A DNA stretch of 64,000 nucleotides from Stercorarius parasiticus (lineage: Eukaryota > Chordata > Aves > Charadriiformes > Stercorariidae): assembly GCA_013396915.1 (NCBI GenBank), contig VWZL01004375.1, positions 345 to 64,344 of the forward strand, in the 5' to 3' direction. Shown here piece after piece: positions 25,501 to 37,873 of this stretch. The notes under the pieces were generated by a model. The model had not been told where the DNA came from, searched no databases, and was given only the letters and a program-made list of their open reading frames with translations. Each line of letters begins with the position of its first letter. Position 1 is the stretch's first letter. The position numbers and the translations under genes were made by a program.

Positions 25501-28149
25501 TTCATCATGAATCACTGACTAAAAGACAAATTGTTTGAATCTCTACCCACCCTTATCTTTTTTTTTTTTCAGGGTAACGATATTCAGTAAGATTAACTTA
25601 CTTTTTTTTTTTTCTTTCTCTTGAAATCAGGGAAACATTTAGCTCTTAAAATATCTTCTCACAGTGTTTGACTCAGATTACTAACTTTTGAGTTTTTTAG
25701 TTAAAAATATAAAAAATAATGCTATGAATCAAACCACCAAGAGCAGCTAGTAATAATGTTCCTATGAAAAGATAAGGACATAAGCAGACTGATGATTTTC
25801 TTGGCATATTTCTCCAGCCTGCAACCGTTTGTGAGTTTCTTTGACAGAGTTTGCACTTGAATTAATAGTTGCTGCTGGACCTACCTTCCATGAATTTTCA
25901 TCTGGAACCGATTTATGTTCCTGGTTTCCCCAATATCCTGTTGCACAATTTAATTATGCAGCATCTGCCAAATAACTTTAGTTGGTTTGAAGCTGCCTTC
26001 TTGAATTTTAATCATATTCTTATTAAAATAGTGAATATGCATTCCTTAGTGACCTTTCAATATCTCTCATGACATTATAATTTTTTTTTCGCTCTGATAC
26101 TGCTAGAAGAGACACACAGTGGGCACATAGAGATCCAGAGAACCCTCATCAATTCCCTGAGCCTTTCAGGGGCTTCTCAGGAGGTTTTCTACGATCTGCT
26201 GGGTCTCACATTTGAGATATGATACTGAAATTGGTGTGAATGGTACAAAAAGCTCATGAAACCTGGAAGTATTGGCAAATCACATAGGGAGAAAAAGTTG
26301 GTCTGAAAGAAATAGTGTTTCCAGATTTCCTCAATCTTGAAATTATTTGACAAATCAAAAGTGACTAATGTTATTTATCAACAACAGAACAAAGACTTTC
26401 AAAGAAAAACATCAGAACATCTCATCAGCTGACCAGTGGGCCAAGTCACAATGAGCTGCATCTCTGAATTGATAATTTCTTTTAGACTTGTACAAAGAAA
26501 ACTAACAGAGGGATGTTTTTGCGAAATAAACAAGTTCCAGCCTTGCAGGCATTTTTCATTCAACCACAGTAGCTGAATAAAGTTGAAGACTTCCAAACTT
26601 GGTGTCTAGTTCAATTGAACTTTTCCCCAGCAGAAAATGAGAAACACTCTTTCCCCCGCCCTTAAATAATTTTAATAGGAAAATTATTTTTACGTTACTT
26701 CTGTGAAAGATGGAAACATTTTCCACGCATACATTGGTAATTGACTAAAATTAATATTCATGGAAAGGGTGAAAGAAATCAGCATATCATGAACACAGAC
26801 ATAACAATCCAGGCCCTGTCATGAACTGACTAAAGAAAATGCTGAAATCCCTCTATCACAGCTATCCAGCTGGGAAAGGATTATCATAGATCTAGCATGT
26901 AGATTCACGAGATTTTCACTGGATATTAGCGTTCAGCAGAAGGAAATAACTGTATTAAGAAATCACGAGGAAACATCTATAACATCTATGTAAGTTATGA
27001 TTAAGAAAATGCAATTGAATCCAGAATGCCAAATAACTTGCAGTCATATCTTTGAGAACAAATACCCTCTGTCTTGATTTAAAAGTCTTAAAACTCCATC
27101 TAAACATCACTTTATTCACGTATGCTCTATCTTGCATCTCACCTTGAGGTTCTAAGAAACTTCAGAGCATCTACAGAATGTGTCTCACTGGTACCTAAAA
27201 TGTCCTGTCCTTTATTGGTCAGTGGTGGTGTCTGACTTTGCTTTTGCAGGCTTGTTTCATGCACTCGACACTATCTTTATAGAACTTCTGTTCAGTGAAC
27301 GAAATAAATGCTTGATTCTCAGTGGAAACACTGACAAATATCACAGGAGAACAGTAATTCACAGAGCAGTAATGTGTTGAGCAATGCTAGAGGCAGCTGG
27401 CTTCTGACATCCTTTATTTTATTCTCAGAATGAGAACTAAACTACTGGCAAAGTCTTCTGGTTGGTGAAGAAGCCAACTTGGAAGGTTTCCCTATCTGAA
27501 ACATGTTGCTTACAGCATGAAACAGGAAAACTGAGCAACTGGTCTGCACTATAATTAAGTTTGAACAATAACCAGTCATGGCTTGATCACCAGCTTATTT
27601 TGTCCAGCCTGGAATTTGCCATAAACCCGAAAACCTTCCAGTGTTGCTTCAACTGTGAGGAGTATGTTTTGTTCTGTTGGAAAATATGAACCTCTGGTCC
27701 AAAAATAGCTGGTCCCTGCTGGCATAACTCTGTTAATTTCAGGGAAGTGGCACTGGAAGAGAACTTGTCCAAGAAAGCCTAAATGAGAATCTAAATCAGA
27801 TGTGAGACATAAGTAAAGCTTTCTACCTTTTTTTTTTCCCCTATCACTCTCCTGGGAGCAGATCCTCAGCAGGTATAAATTACTATAGTTGCACTAATTT
27901 CCAACTGAGCCATGACAATTTGCACAGATTGAGGATTTAACTCTAGGTAGCAACATTCTTTTCCAGGAGTGAATAGAGTAACACTCCACAGTGTTGTCAG
28001 AAGAGGCTGCATTTAGTTAATATGAGATATAGAGAACCATAGGACAGATAGTGCCACAATGCTATCAGTTAATAATATCCTTTAAATAATCTGAAAATTA
28101 ATCTCACTTCAGGGAAATGAAATGGGCTTTTGATTTCCCATAAATGGCC
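22553..28149. other. No gene seen; 5.6 kb of unique AT-rich DNA
   Basis: Homopolymer T-runs occur near 23225, 25558 and 25601, and an A-run near 23934. All ORFs are 60-72 codons, unsupported and scattered over both strands. No repeat family is recognisable. Confidence 0.5.
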
Positions 28150-28305
28150 TTCCTAGGTAAGATCACAAGTCTGCCTAGTCCAGTGTCCTGCTTCAAACTA
28201 TAATGAAAAGTGAAGAAGTGGTGAAGAATTGGAACAATAGGGTAAACATGTAGCAATCCTTCCCCAGACTGCTTCTACAGCCTCCAGTAATTTGGGGTGC
28301 AGGGA
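28150..28305 (+). mobile_element. Possible ancient amniote retroposon fragment
   Basis: GTAAGATCACAAGTCTGCCT, AGTCCAGTGTCCTGCTTC, later TGTAGCAATCCTTCCCCAGA and TTTGGGGTGCAGGGA, match the order of an old amniote interspersed repeat that contains 'ggtcagaccaatggtccatctagcccagtatcctgtc' and later 'tgcatccctga', often seen in turtle and crocodilian DNA. Divergence is high, with indels. Its exact family name is uncertain. Confidence 0.4.
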
Positions 28306-30179
28306 GAGGTCAGGTCAGAGAAGGAGCACTGTAAGCTGATGGAATCACGGTAGTTGTAAGTGAAAAACTCAAGTCATGTTCAGGACAAATATATAATTCA
28401 TTCTCTAAAATTCAGTCACTGCAGAATTCAGATTTTACTGCATGCTTTCAACAGAGTTACTGACTTTAATGTCTTACAGGTTTTTTCCAGATATAATGTT
28501 ATAACAGAAAAAAGCATTTGGCATGAGTGTGTTATTGAAAGTGGTTGATGCAACTAATTGATGTTACTGAAATACTTAAACCAAAATCAAAATCCAAAAC
28601 AAATTAATAGAATGCAAGATTGATTAAGAAGTCCTTTATTTCAGTGTAATTGCCATTTTACAACAAACACTCTTTAAGTAACATGTATTAAACATTTAAG
28701 ATGCAGTGTATCTCAAGCTTTTCAATTTGAAAATCACCTAAAATTTCAAGAGAAAAAATGAAGACAAAGAAAAAACCCCAAGCATCCAGTATGCTTGAAA
28801 GTGGTGAGCTCAAGTAACTAATACATGTAGAAGTCTTAATGTTTCCTCTGATGATTCTGTCATCTGGTCTGTATATTCTGGCCTTTTCTAAGGCATGCTT
28901 TTGCAAAGCTTTCGGGTTTGCCTTTTTTTTGCCTTTTTAGGTTCTACTTTTTGGGGGTTTAGCAGACAGTGGTGGCCCGTGAACGACAGGATGACTAACA
29001 TCTCTCCAGATTAGTGAAAATTAGGTATACATATGATTGTAAAATCTGATAAATCCAGTAACACAGGTAACGTGATATATGAAAAATAGGTGGAAAACAG
29101 TGGGCAAAATGAACTAGAGGGTTTTTGGATACATATTTTTTGAGGGGGGCAGGGATTCTTTGTGTTTTGTTTCTTGTTTGGGTTTTTTTTAATTTTACAT
29201 GGCAACCTCACTTGCAACATCACAGTAAGTTTATGAAGTTTAGAGTGAAAATGTTGTCCATAACAAGAAAAACAAAGTCAATAATGGTAGATGGCTTTGG
29301 AACAAAACTTGAAGGACACTGTTGTTTGCAGCTGAGGAGTGCATCACTATGGAGGGCAGTGAGATAGTGAGAAGTGTGAGAACTAGTTGTCTGATATAAT
29401 TCAGCCAATTTTAACCATTTAACATTCTGCCAATTTTTTTCTTTCCTTTTAAAAATAAGAAAATACATATTCATTAGATATAGGTTACTTTACTCACTTT
29501 CTATCTGACATCCCAACAGATATATTTAAACAATACAAAACTCAATGAAACTGGAGAGAAAAATAATATACACAGTCTCGTATTCTGATAATAAATGAGA
29601 GACTAGAAAAGTTTGTTGGCTGTGTTACTATTGCTCTAAGAGCTAACATCAGCAGGGCTAGACAAGCTTTTGAAAGGCTACATTAAAAAAAAAAGTTACT
29701 TCCATCAAGGAATGCACAGCTTGCTTAAAAACACAATAAAACAGGCTTAAGTGAAAGTGAAGAAGGAAAATATTATATCTGATGCTTCATGACATTTGGT
29801 GAAGATGCTCATGTTTGCTTTAATATATTGCAGTAAGATAATATTCTGTATTTCTGATATACTTTTAGGAAACTACTTTAGAATTAAGATCTTGCTGTGC
29901 TGTTTCAGCTATTTGGGTTTCCGTACAATTTTAGGCCAAGTGCCTGGGATTCATTATATAGGTAATATTATGTCTATAATGCCTTACCCCCTTGCTCAGG
30001 AATAAATTCCCTCTTGGCAAGTATAATTTGTCTTTGGGCTGTTATTACCATCAGTTATTTTCGTATTGAAATAAAAGTTCGCTGCTGACTGGAAGGACCT
30101 TACGGTTAGCAGGTCTTCAGCAGTGTTGCCGAATGAAATAGCTTTCACTGAAAGGCTGCTAAAAGGAGCAGTGAAATGA
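28306..30179. other. No gene seen
   Basis: Unique AT-rich sequence with T-runs near 28922 and 29185 and an A-run near 29685. ORFs of 60-84 codons are unsupported. Confidence 0.5.
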
Positions 30180-30590
30180 ACATGATGCTTACTATATTAT
30201 TAAGTATTATTTGTGTGTCTAGGGCTGTACACCATAGTACAAAAATACTGCATTTAAGCATGCACAATATAATTAAGATTGGTTTAATTAAAGAATACAA
30301 TTATACTTGCTCATGTTCAAAAGGCAAAATAAATAAAATGAACCACTGTAGAGGCCTCATTGGTTTGTACAATGACAAAAGTCATTAACTGAGCTGTGGT
30401 TAAATGGCACTCATCTGCTTCCAGAGGAAATGGGCCTGTGCTGTAGGTCTGTGATGTATTTCAAAGTATTTTGCTTTTCATGCATGATATGTATGAAATG
30501 TGCATTCTGTTGACTGGTAGCACAATCAGCAGGACGTATTTTGACAGCTAAATGGCAAATTTAAATGTGACTTTCTTTTTAGTGCTCTGG
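30180..30590. other. Candidate conserved non-coding element (unproven)
   Basis: The block lacks long simple runs and contains dense homeodomain/POU-like words such as TTTAATTAAAG, ATTTAAGCATGCACAATATA and TTTTCATGCATGATATGTAT. This texture is typical of ancient developmental enhancers in gene deserts. Without alignment to other amniotes it stays an inference from composition. No long ORF or repeat signature is present. Confidence 0.25.
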
Positions 30591-30591
30591 A

Positions 30592-30617
30592 ATTTTTTTT
30601 TTTTTTTTTTCCCCCTC
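30592..30617 (+). repeat. Poly(T) run followed by C run
   Basis: About 20 T's followed by five C's. It could be the poly(A) tail of a minus-strand retroposed copy, but no insert body is recognisable next to it. Confidence 0.85.
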
Positions 30618-31004
30618 CATGTGCAATATAGCCCTGCTGAGGGTTTTAAATATCTCACACGGTTTACTCACAATGTATATCACTCCCTGCATCTAGATAA
30701 GTGTCACCACGTCCATTAAATGTAAGTTGAACGTGCTGCTCTGTTATGATATATTGTCTCAGGAATGTCTTCAGACTTCATCGTGTGGTAATTGTCATAC
30801 CGATTACCACTGGAATGCCTAGACGAAGCAAATTCAAGGGACGAGGGACTTTCCCTTGTCTGAGAGAACAGAGCATATTTTATGTTTAAATGGCAAAGTC
30901 AGTTAAAATGTTTAACTTTGCATGAAATTTTGTTTGGGGGAAGATCTAACTCCACAGTTTTAGTGGCTAATTAAGAAAAATCTGTTAGAAGATATTACTT
31001 TGCA

Positions 31005-31235
31005 GTTTTATAGTGCTCATTACGGAAGGGTTTCAAAGCACTTTACAACTAGTTCCTCGGCTAGCAGGAACTGCTTTAATGCACAGATTTCATGAAATTA
31101 TTTTGATGGAGTTATAACAACATTACAACATCTTTAAGAAACCATCCAGTGTGCTTGGTATCATTACGTCCATTTTACAGAAGAGTGGGATGAGGGAGAA
31201 AGAGATTAGAAAGCAATAGTAGTCTCACCTGTTTT
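31005..31235 (+). mobile_element. Ancient MIR/LF-SINE-like or L3-type repeat
   Basis: TTTTATAGTGCTCATTACGG, AAGGGTTTCAAAGCACTTTA and CAACTAGTTCCTC are followed, about 90 bp later, by TATCATTACGTCCATTTTAC and AGAAGAGTGGGATGAGGGAG. This is the arrangement of the old amniote module 'tatagcgcc...atctcaaagcactttacaa...attatccccattttacagatggggaaactgaggca'. A ~50-bp unrelated insertion or divergence separates the halves. This is the clearest ancient SINE-like element in the window. Confidence 0.58.
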
Positions 31236-32160
31236 TAGGTGTGGGATTCAGTTTAAGATTAAAACATCTAAATTTAATGATTATCCAGCATGTGGCTTAG
31301 TTACACACACCTAAAAGGGCTTATAATGCCCTAGGATATCAGACATCCACAAGGAGCTGGCACAGGAATTACAAAAGAGTTATCAATTTGAGTGGCGCCT
31401 AATCATGATGAATCTCAAAGGTACTAGACGCGTATGTTTATGATGTGATTTTCACCACAGACATCTTCTGCAGACTGAGCTGAATTATCCTCTGGGTGCC
31501 ACTGACTATGTGCTCAGTGCAGTTGCCCAAATGCACGTGTCTGGTGCCAATCAGGTTGCCCTAGGGGCTTCCATCCGGCATGCAGCTGCCACTCTGCAAA
31601 GTCTAAATCTCCCTGGGTCTCCATCATTTCTGGATAAATGATGCAGTTTTCCTGGACACCCTAAGGCAATTCGTCATTTTGCATTTTGGAGTTGACACCC
31701 AATTTACATGCAGATGTCTGTATTTGTTATCTGGAGCTTAATCCCACACTAGATGTTTACATTTGAGGCACCTGATTAGGTGACGTTGTAGTTAACGAAG
31801 AGGAAAAATCACTTTTGGGGTATGAGTCCTTTGTCCAGCTTGTGCATCTACCGTAGGATGAGAAGAATCATAAGTGTCCAAAGTCAAGCCATACAACCTC
31901 TGTCCCACTTGACTAAAATAGCACCAAAATTCTCCCTGAAAGCTAAACATCTTCTCTGCGTGACCTGGTATTTGAAGTGAAGAAATGTCTTTTGCAAACC
32001 ACACAGTAACAGCAAAAGAGGGCAACAAAACTAAAAAGAACCTATAAGAATTCTACTAAAAGCAGATGAAAGGAAACTGAACACAAAAGTATGTGTGGCT
32101 GCAGCATCGATAAGGAAATGAGAGCAGACTTTAGAATAATACAGCGACTGTGAACACAGA

Positions 32161-32220
32161 TAAATAATTATAAATATAAATAAAATATAAAATATAAATA
32201 AATATAAATAATTATATATA
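32161..32220. repeat. (AAATAT)n-type AT-rich repeat
   Basis: Sixty bases with only A and T, built of irregular TAAATAT and AATAAA units and ending in ATTATATATA. Confidence 0.92.
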
Positions 32221-35200
32221 CAGCTTCAGAAACACTGTCTTGTTCTTACAACACACTACACCTTAAAAGACTCACTTTAGAGTTTATGTGAGGTTTGACT
32301 CTTAAGAGTGGTCAAACCACAGAACATTTATTTAAGGAAACAAAAAACTATGATTATTGACATCCTGGCAGACAAGTATCTCCAAAAGCTTGCAGCTGAC
32401 CTACTACTATGGACTAAATCACACAGAATTTGCTTATACTTCAGTGATGTTCTCTCTTAACAAGTGAAATGCATATTTCCAGGTCTTTCATGATGCTTTA
32501 CCTCTCAGCTCAGAAATTACTCAGCACTGAAGTCTATGCAATAAGGTTGTGGTACCCAACTTTCTAGTAAGTAATGAAAAGATGGTGATACATTCAGACT
32601 TGTTTTTTCATTTGGAGGGTAATAATTTAAAGATTATCCCAGCATCCCCAGCATTTACTTTTTATATTTTATAGGTAAGTAGAGATTCCTTTGAATATAC
32701 AAATAAACAAAGTCTTGGGGCTGTCTCAGAAGGAAAAAGTGAACAAGCTTGAACCACGTTAAAGAAGATTAAAATTATATTGAAGACACACAGGAAGATA
32801 AACTTTCATCATTATTACTGCAGGTTGCTTAGGATATGTATTAAGGTGAAAGCCAGAGGTAGGAAGTCCAAAATGAATATATGTAAATACCCAGATAAAC
32901 CTATTGTTTGGGTGCATTCTCATGTCTGTGTTCTGATGGATGCTGTTTCCACTTCATTTTGTAAATCTTTTCCCTACCACAGAAAGCCAGGCTGGGATTT
33001 ACCTTGTCTAGTTTTAAGAATCAACATTACAGACACTTATGTGTAGAACAGTCACATGCTGAGGGTGACTGACTTGCTGTAGTCATCTACACGAATTGCC
33101 TTCTTTGACTTTAAAGGGAGTATAGAGTGATTAACATACATAGCAGATGTCTACATTTCATCATATGAATATCACCCTAAATAATGACAAAGACAGTCCC
33201 CGCAGTACATATATAATACCCAATTTATGAAAGGCATCAAAATCACTGAAATGAAAAGCTATAGGTGTTCCTATTTGGAAAACAGGCCTATCTATGGCTT
33301 AACCACCTGTTCAAAGTGGCGTATGCTGTGCAAATGCATCAAACTGAAAAAAAAACTATTAACTTGTGTGCTTATTTGCCCATGATGTTGTTTTAGTTGT
33401 TTTCGTGACATCCAGAAAAAATTCAGTAGGAACACCTAACAACCAAAGGCAAGCAAATCCTAATGGAACAGGCAGCAACCATGGGACAGTATCTGCCAGG
33501 CACTAAGAACTCATTTAGACCCATAAAATTTTAAAGCACAGAGGGTTAGTGCTTCAGTACCCAGCATCTAGTGCATGATCAGCAAAGACACTCTAGTAAG
33601 GAAGAGTATAATTCAAGCCTGTTATAAGACACCAACAGTCCAGAATTATTCTCTCTCTATTGCTATTTTATATCTTGAGTTCTGACTTGCTAAGTACCAG
33701 CCTAATTTGAGTTCAACTAATCTATCTTTTCCAGTCATTAGTAGCCCAGCAACGATGCAGAGTACATTTACAAAGAAGTTTGCTCTTTTCCTTGCACTTT
33801 AGGAAGGATTGAAAGCAGTACGAAGATGAAGCAATTAACAAGGAAGAAAGAAAACACTGTTTTCTTTGTCTCCCAAACACTTGCAAAATTACATCACAAA
33901 AGGCCAAGACCAGAGGAGAAAACATAGTTTCAAAGGGAGAGTGAAGAAAATTGTTAATCCCCACCCTATTCATTCTTGGGGGGGAGTGGAAATCAAATGA
34001 GAAAGCAGGTCATTGCAGGCCACAAGGAAATTCCCTCAAGCTTTGGAATTCATTATTTTCAGTTTAATATATTGCATTTTTTCTTTAATTCTAACTACAA
34101 AACACTTAAAAATCTGTGACAACAAACATAAAATGGTTTTAGAAACCATGGAAATTCTGAACCTGTGCTTTGTCAACAGCACAGTAGTTTCTTAATGAAT
34201 AAAATTAATTTGAACTTCTTGTTATACTTACAGTAGAAATTCTCAAGAATGGCCATTGCTTTCACTACCTCATGAAGGTTTAAGGTTTTATAGTCATCAG
34301 GATGACATGACAGTTTGTTTTCAGAGTTTACAGACTCTTTGTCCCATGACCATTTTGGGATACCAGGACAACAAGCATTATTGAACTCAAAAAGTGGGCA
34401 AATGAGGACTCTGGTAGGTGGCACGTCTCCAATGGTTCCACAGATGCCAGGCATGTAACATAGCCATCTGGCAAAGATGTGAAAAGAAACTCTCTGAAAA
34501 GGTAGGCTCTGGAAGGGCTGGGTTCCTCGATCTAAGTTTATAGAGACTATTTAAAACCCAACCTCTTCAGTATCTCGACAGGATACAGTGGGCAGCCTTT
34601 CAGTGGAACTCAGCCTGTGATTCAGTCAAGGTTTTGCTAAGCTCAAGATATTTTACAGAACCATTTAGAGCTAATGAAAGGATGTGTTTTGATGAAAATA
34701 CACTTTGTAAAAAAAATTCTGATCTTCTTCACAATTGGATGTTTTATAATACTTTGATGGTTTTAATTATGCAAGAATCAAATACAATTACGAAATTATG
34801 GGTTTCTTATAAAGTAATGGAAAATTTAGTTACAATGCATAGCCAGTATTCACAATAGCAGAAAAAAAATCATACTGTAGAGGTTTATTTCCCATAATAT
34901 TTTGGTAAGATTCAAACACATGATCAGAGTTATCAATGAATAGCAGAAAATATTTTTATGTTTGCTCTTAGCTAAGAACTTATGCAGGATTATAAATATA
35001 GTTCAATTTACTTCAAATTTATAAGCATTTGGACAGTGGAGAAATGACCAAAATACCTACTCCCATCTACTGTCCATTATGTCCATATATTTTGTCCATC
35101 TATTATCAAAATATTTCTGTCTCTGCTCTGAACTGGCATAGACACATTTCTGATTGGTTTTTGAAACACTTGAATCCAAGCATATATGGTACGCAAAACT

Positions 35201-35470
35201 TTTTTGCTTGATCCCCTCAGCTTACCTAATATCACTCACTCAGTGTTTTTGATAAATGATAACCCGTGAATCGCCATAATTTTATCATCCACCTGAGACT
35301 TAACTTTCCCAAATGCAAGTCACTTTTGAAAATATTGCCTTTATGTCCCCGTGGCTCTGAATGGGGGTATAGACCACTTGTTTCTCTACCTAAAAAGTAT
35401 GAGAGGAAAAGAAACAAGAAGAATATGATGCTGAAATAAAAAGGGAATTTATAAACATATAATGATAGTT

Positions 35471-35520
35471 ACATATATATAAAATAAAAAAATATAAATT
35501 AATATAAAAATATAATGCAT
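35471..35520. repeat. AT-rich low-complexity tract
   Basis: Irregular ATATATAAAATA and AATATAAA units across about 50 bp. Confidence 0.85.
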
Positions 35521-37691
35521 TATGAACATCAGATGAAATACTCAAGCGCATCAGGAGTTAGTGACCTTCTTAATGAGTCCAGTATTGTGTTTTAAAAGAA
35601 TCTTACAACCCAGTAGTGATATATTTAAAATTGTCTATTCTGCTAATCTTAGAATAGTAGAAATGAGTAATTACTGCTTAATTAAAGAAGCAAAAACCTT
35701 CTACCTTCTTATGGATATTCCCATTAAATTAAACTTTGCAGAGTGCCTGTTCCTAAAATGTCAGATATTTACATCAGCATCTTGATGCTACAGGCCTATA
35801 TTTTTTAATTTATAAATTTACTGGTGCCTGTTTAACGACTACTATGAAGCAGTCATATACACTCATGATGAACTAGAATAAATAACTAACTTGCTAGCTA
35901 TAAATACCTCTTATTGTCATCACTTTAGTATTCACTCCCATGTGCTACACGTAGCATAATGTATTTTCTAACAAGATAGTATAAGATGAAGGTATCTTAT
36001 TACTGTAATGCAGTAAGATTTAATGCCAATAAACATATGAAAATGTTAAGAACAAGGAAGTTGTTCCAATAGCTTTACTTCAAAGTCAATGGAAAAGGCT
36101 CTTCCTCTGAGCACAGCGTGATCTTTTTTCACAACCGATACCACCATGTGAATGGAGTGACAACTTCTTTCCCTTTGGTAGGCAGAGGAAAATCTTCTGT
36201 TAGCTTTCAGAACTTTGGGATGGAAGAACCGATGCATTTGGTGATGCAAATCACCCCTCAAAGTCCTTACACTAAGAAATTCAGGGGTCAGTCTCCACTA
36301 ATACCTCACCCTAGGACATAACAGCAGAGCTACTTTTAGTTCCGAACCATACGAGGTGGTCTGCAGTTTCTCAATATCTATAGCAGATAAATGCTGAAAG
36401 CCCCTCCAGCAGCCTTTGTGGCACTGATGTTACCCAGACCATTGCAATCTATTTCTTGAACAGGGCTCAATCAGTGCTTCTGTAAGCAGAAGGCTTCAGA
36501 AACTGTCACTCAACACAGCACCTCTGTTTTATCTTGCTCTTAATTTAACTCTGCAAATGATAAATCAGCTAAAGAGGTATAAATGAAGGCAGATTAACCT
36601 TTGAAACTGCTACTGGGAGCTGCTGATTACCTTATTCAAGTCAATGAATCTTCACTAGGATTTGCATTACACACACAGAGCTTATAATACCAATATATTG
36701 AATATGCACGTATTGTTATATGCCTGCACCATCACAATCTTTTTTCAATATTTTCTTCAAATTTTGAAAAGATTCTTTTTTTTGGCATTATTTTCTTATT
36801 TCTTTTATTTCAATTTATCGGTGGAGGGGGCTTGAGAGAGAACATATTTTCTTTTCTTTAAAGTATAAATAACCTCTTGGTAATGATATAATGTGCAACA
36901 ATATTATAATATACATGGGGGTTTTTTTTCCCTTCTTCTGTGAGGTCTCCAAAACATCAGTATTTATGTTGTACCCTTCCTAGTGACATCTATGTCAAAT
37001 GACTTCCTTTAGCTTAACAGGAATGAAACTGAAGTGCTGATTATTAGCCCTCATACTAAATTGCTGCTGACTGACTTTCCTTTTCAATCAGCCTTTTCTC
37101 TTAAAGAGCTGCTGATGAAGCCTGACTGAAGACTTTGACAGCTATTCTATTTAAAAACAATTCTATTTATATACCATATGATTACATTTATGGATACACG
37201 TGACAGAACCTGGTTTCTTATGATTAGCGAATCTTGTATGAGAACAGGACTTTGCTACTTTTATATTTTCCTTTCAGTAAAAAGTCAGATACAAAACACA
37301 GCCCTCTCCCTCTCCGAAACCATTATTATTTCAAATGCTTCAGTAACAGAATGGAACATGGACTGCGGGCGCCATAACCACCAGTGGGGACCCAGGTAGA
37401 AAAACAGTGGTGTAGAGATACAGGGCAAGAAAAGGGGGCTAAAGAGTGTTTTGAGATGTAGCAATTATTTCTGTATCACAAATCTGATTGGTAATATGAA
37501 AGAAGGCAAGATATCAGGGTTTGTTAGTTGTTTCTTAAGTTATTTTTGAAACTGTAATTTGGGTTTCTACTTCACATGGGGTTTGGTTCACGAGATTTGT
37601 ATGGTGGCACTGAAGAACATTATATTAGGTTTTAAACTCTGACTCAAAAATTAATTCATAGCCCTTAGTTTGGCAACCGTGTTCCCTGTAC

Positions 37692-37873
37692 ACCTTTGAC
37701 ACAGTCTCCCACAGCATTTTCATGGAGAAACTGGCTGCTTGTGGCTTGTACGGGCGTTAAAAGCTGGCTGGATGGCCAGGCCCAGAGAGTGGTGGTGAAT
37801 GGAGTTAAATGCAGTTGGTGGCCGGTCACGAGTGGTATTCCCCAAGGCTCAGCATTGGCGCCGGTTCTCTTTA
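37692..37873 (+). mobile_element. CR1 LINE reverse-transcriptase fragment
   Basis: At the start, [13 protein letters not shown] is readable in one frame. After a frame change and stop near 37757 the next frame gives [33 protein letters not shown], the standard CR1 RT stretch up to the box before FNIF-ND. Both ends are abrupt: no 5' part, no catalytic FADD and no 3' tail. It is therefore an internal fragment about 180 bp long, left by deletion of a larger copy. The ORF continuing to 38160 beyond the RT part is not CR1-like. Confidence 0.9.

Larger units (their letters stand above)
31236..37691. other. No gene seen; unique AT-rich DNA with two AT-rich tracts
   Basis: ORFs up to 93 codons (34173-34454 on the minus strand) are unsupported. 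The interval holds the simple tracts annotated at 32161-32220 and 35471-35520, a T-run near 36775, and a possible conserved block at about 36990-37190. Confidence 0.45.
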
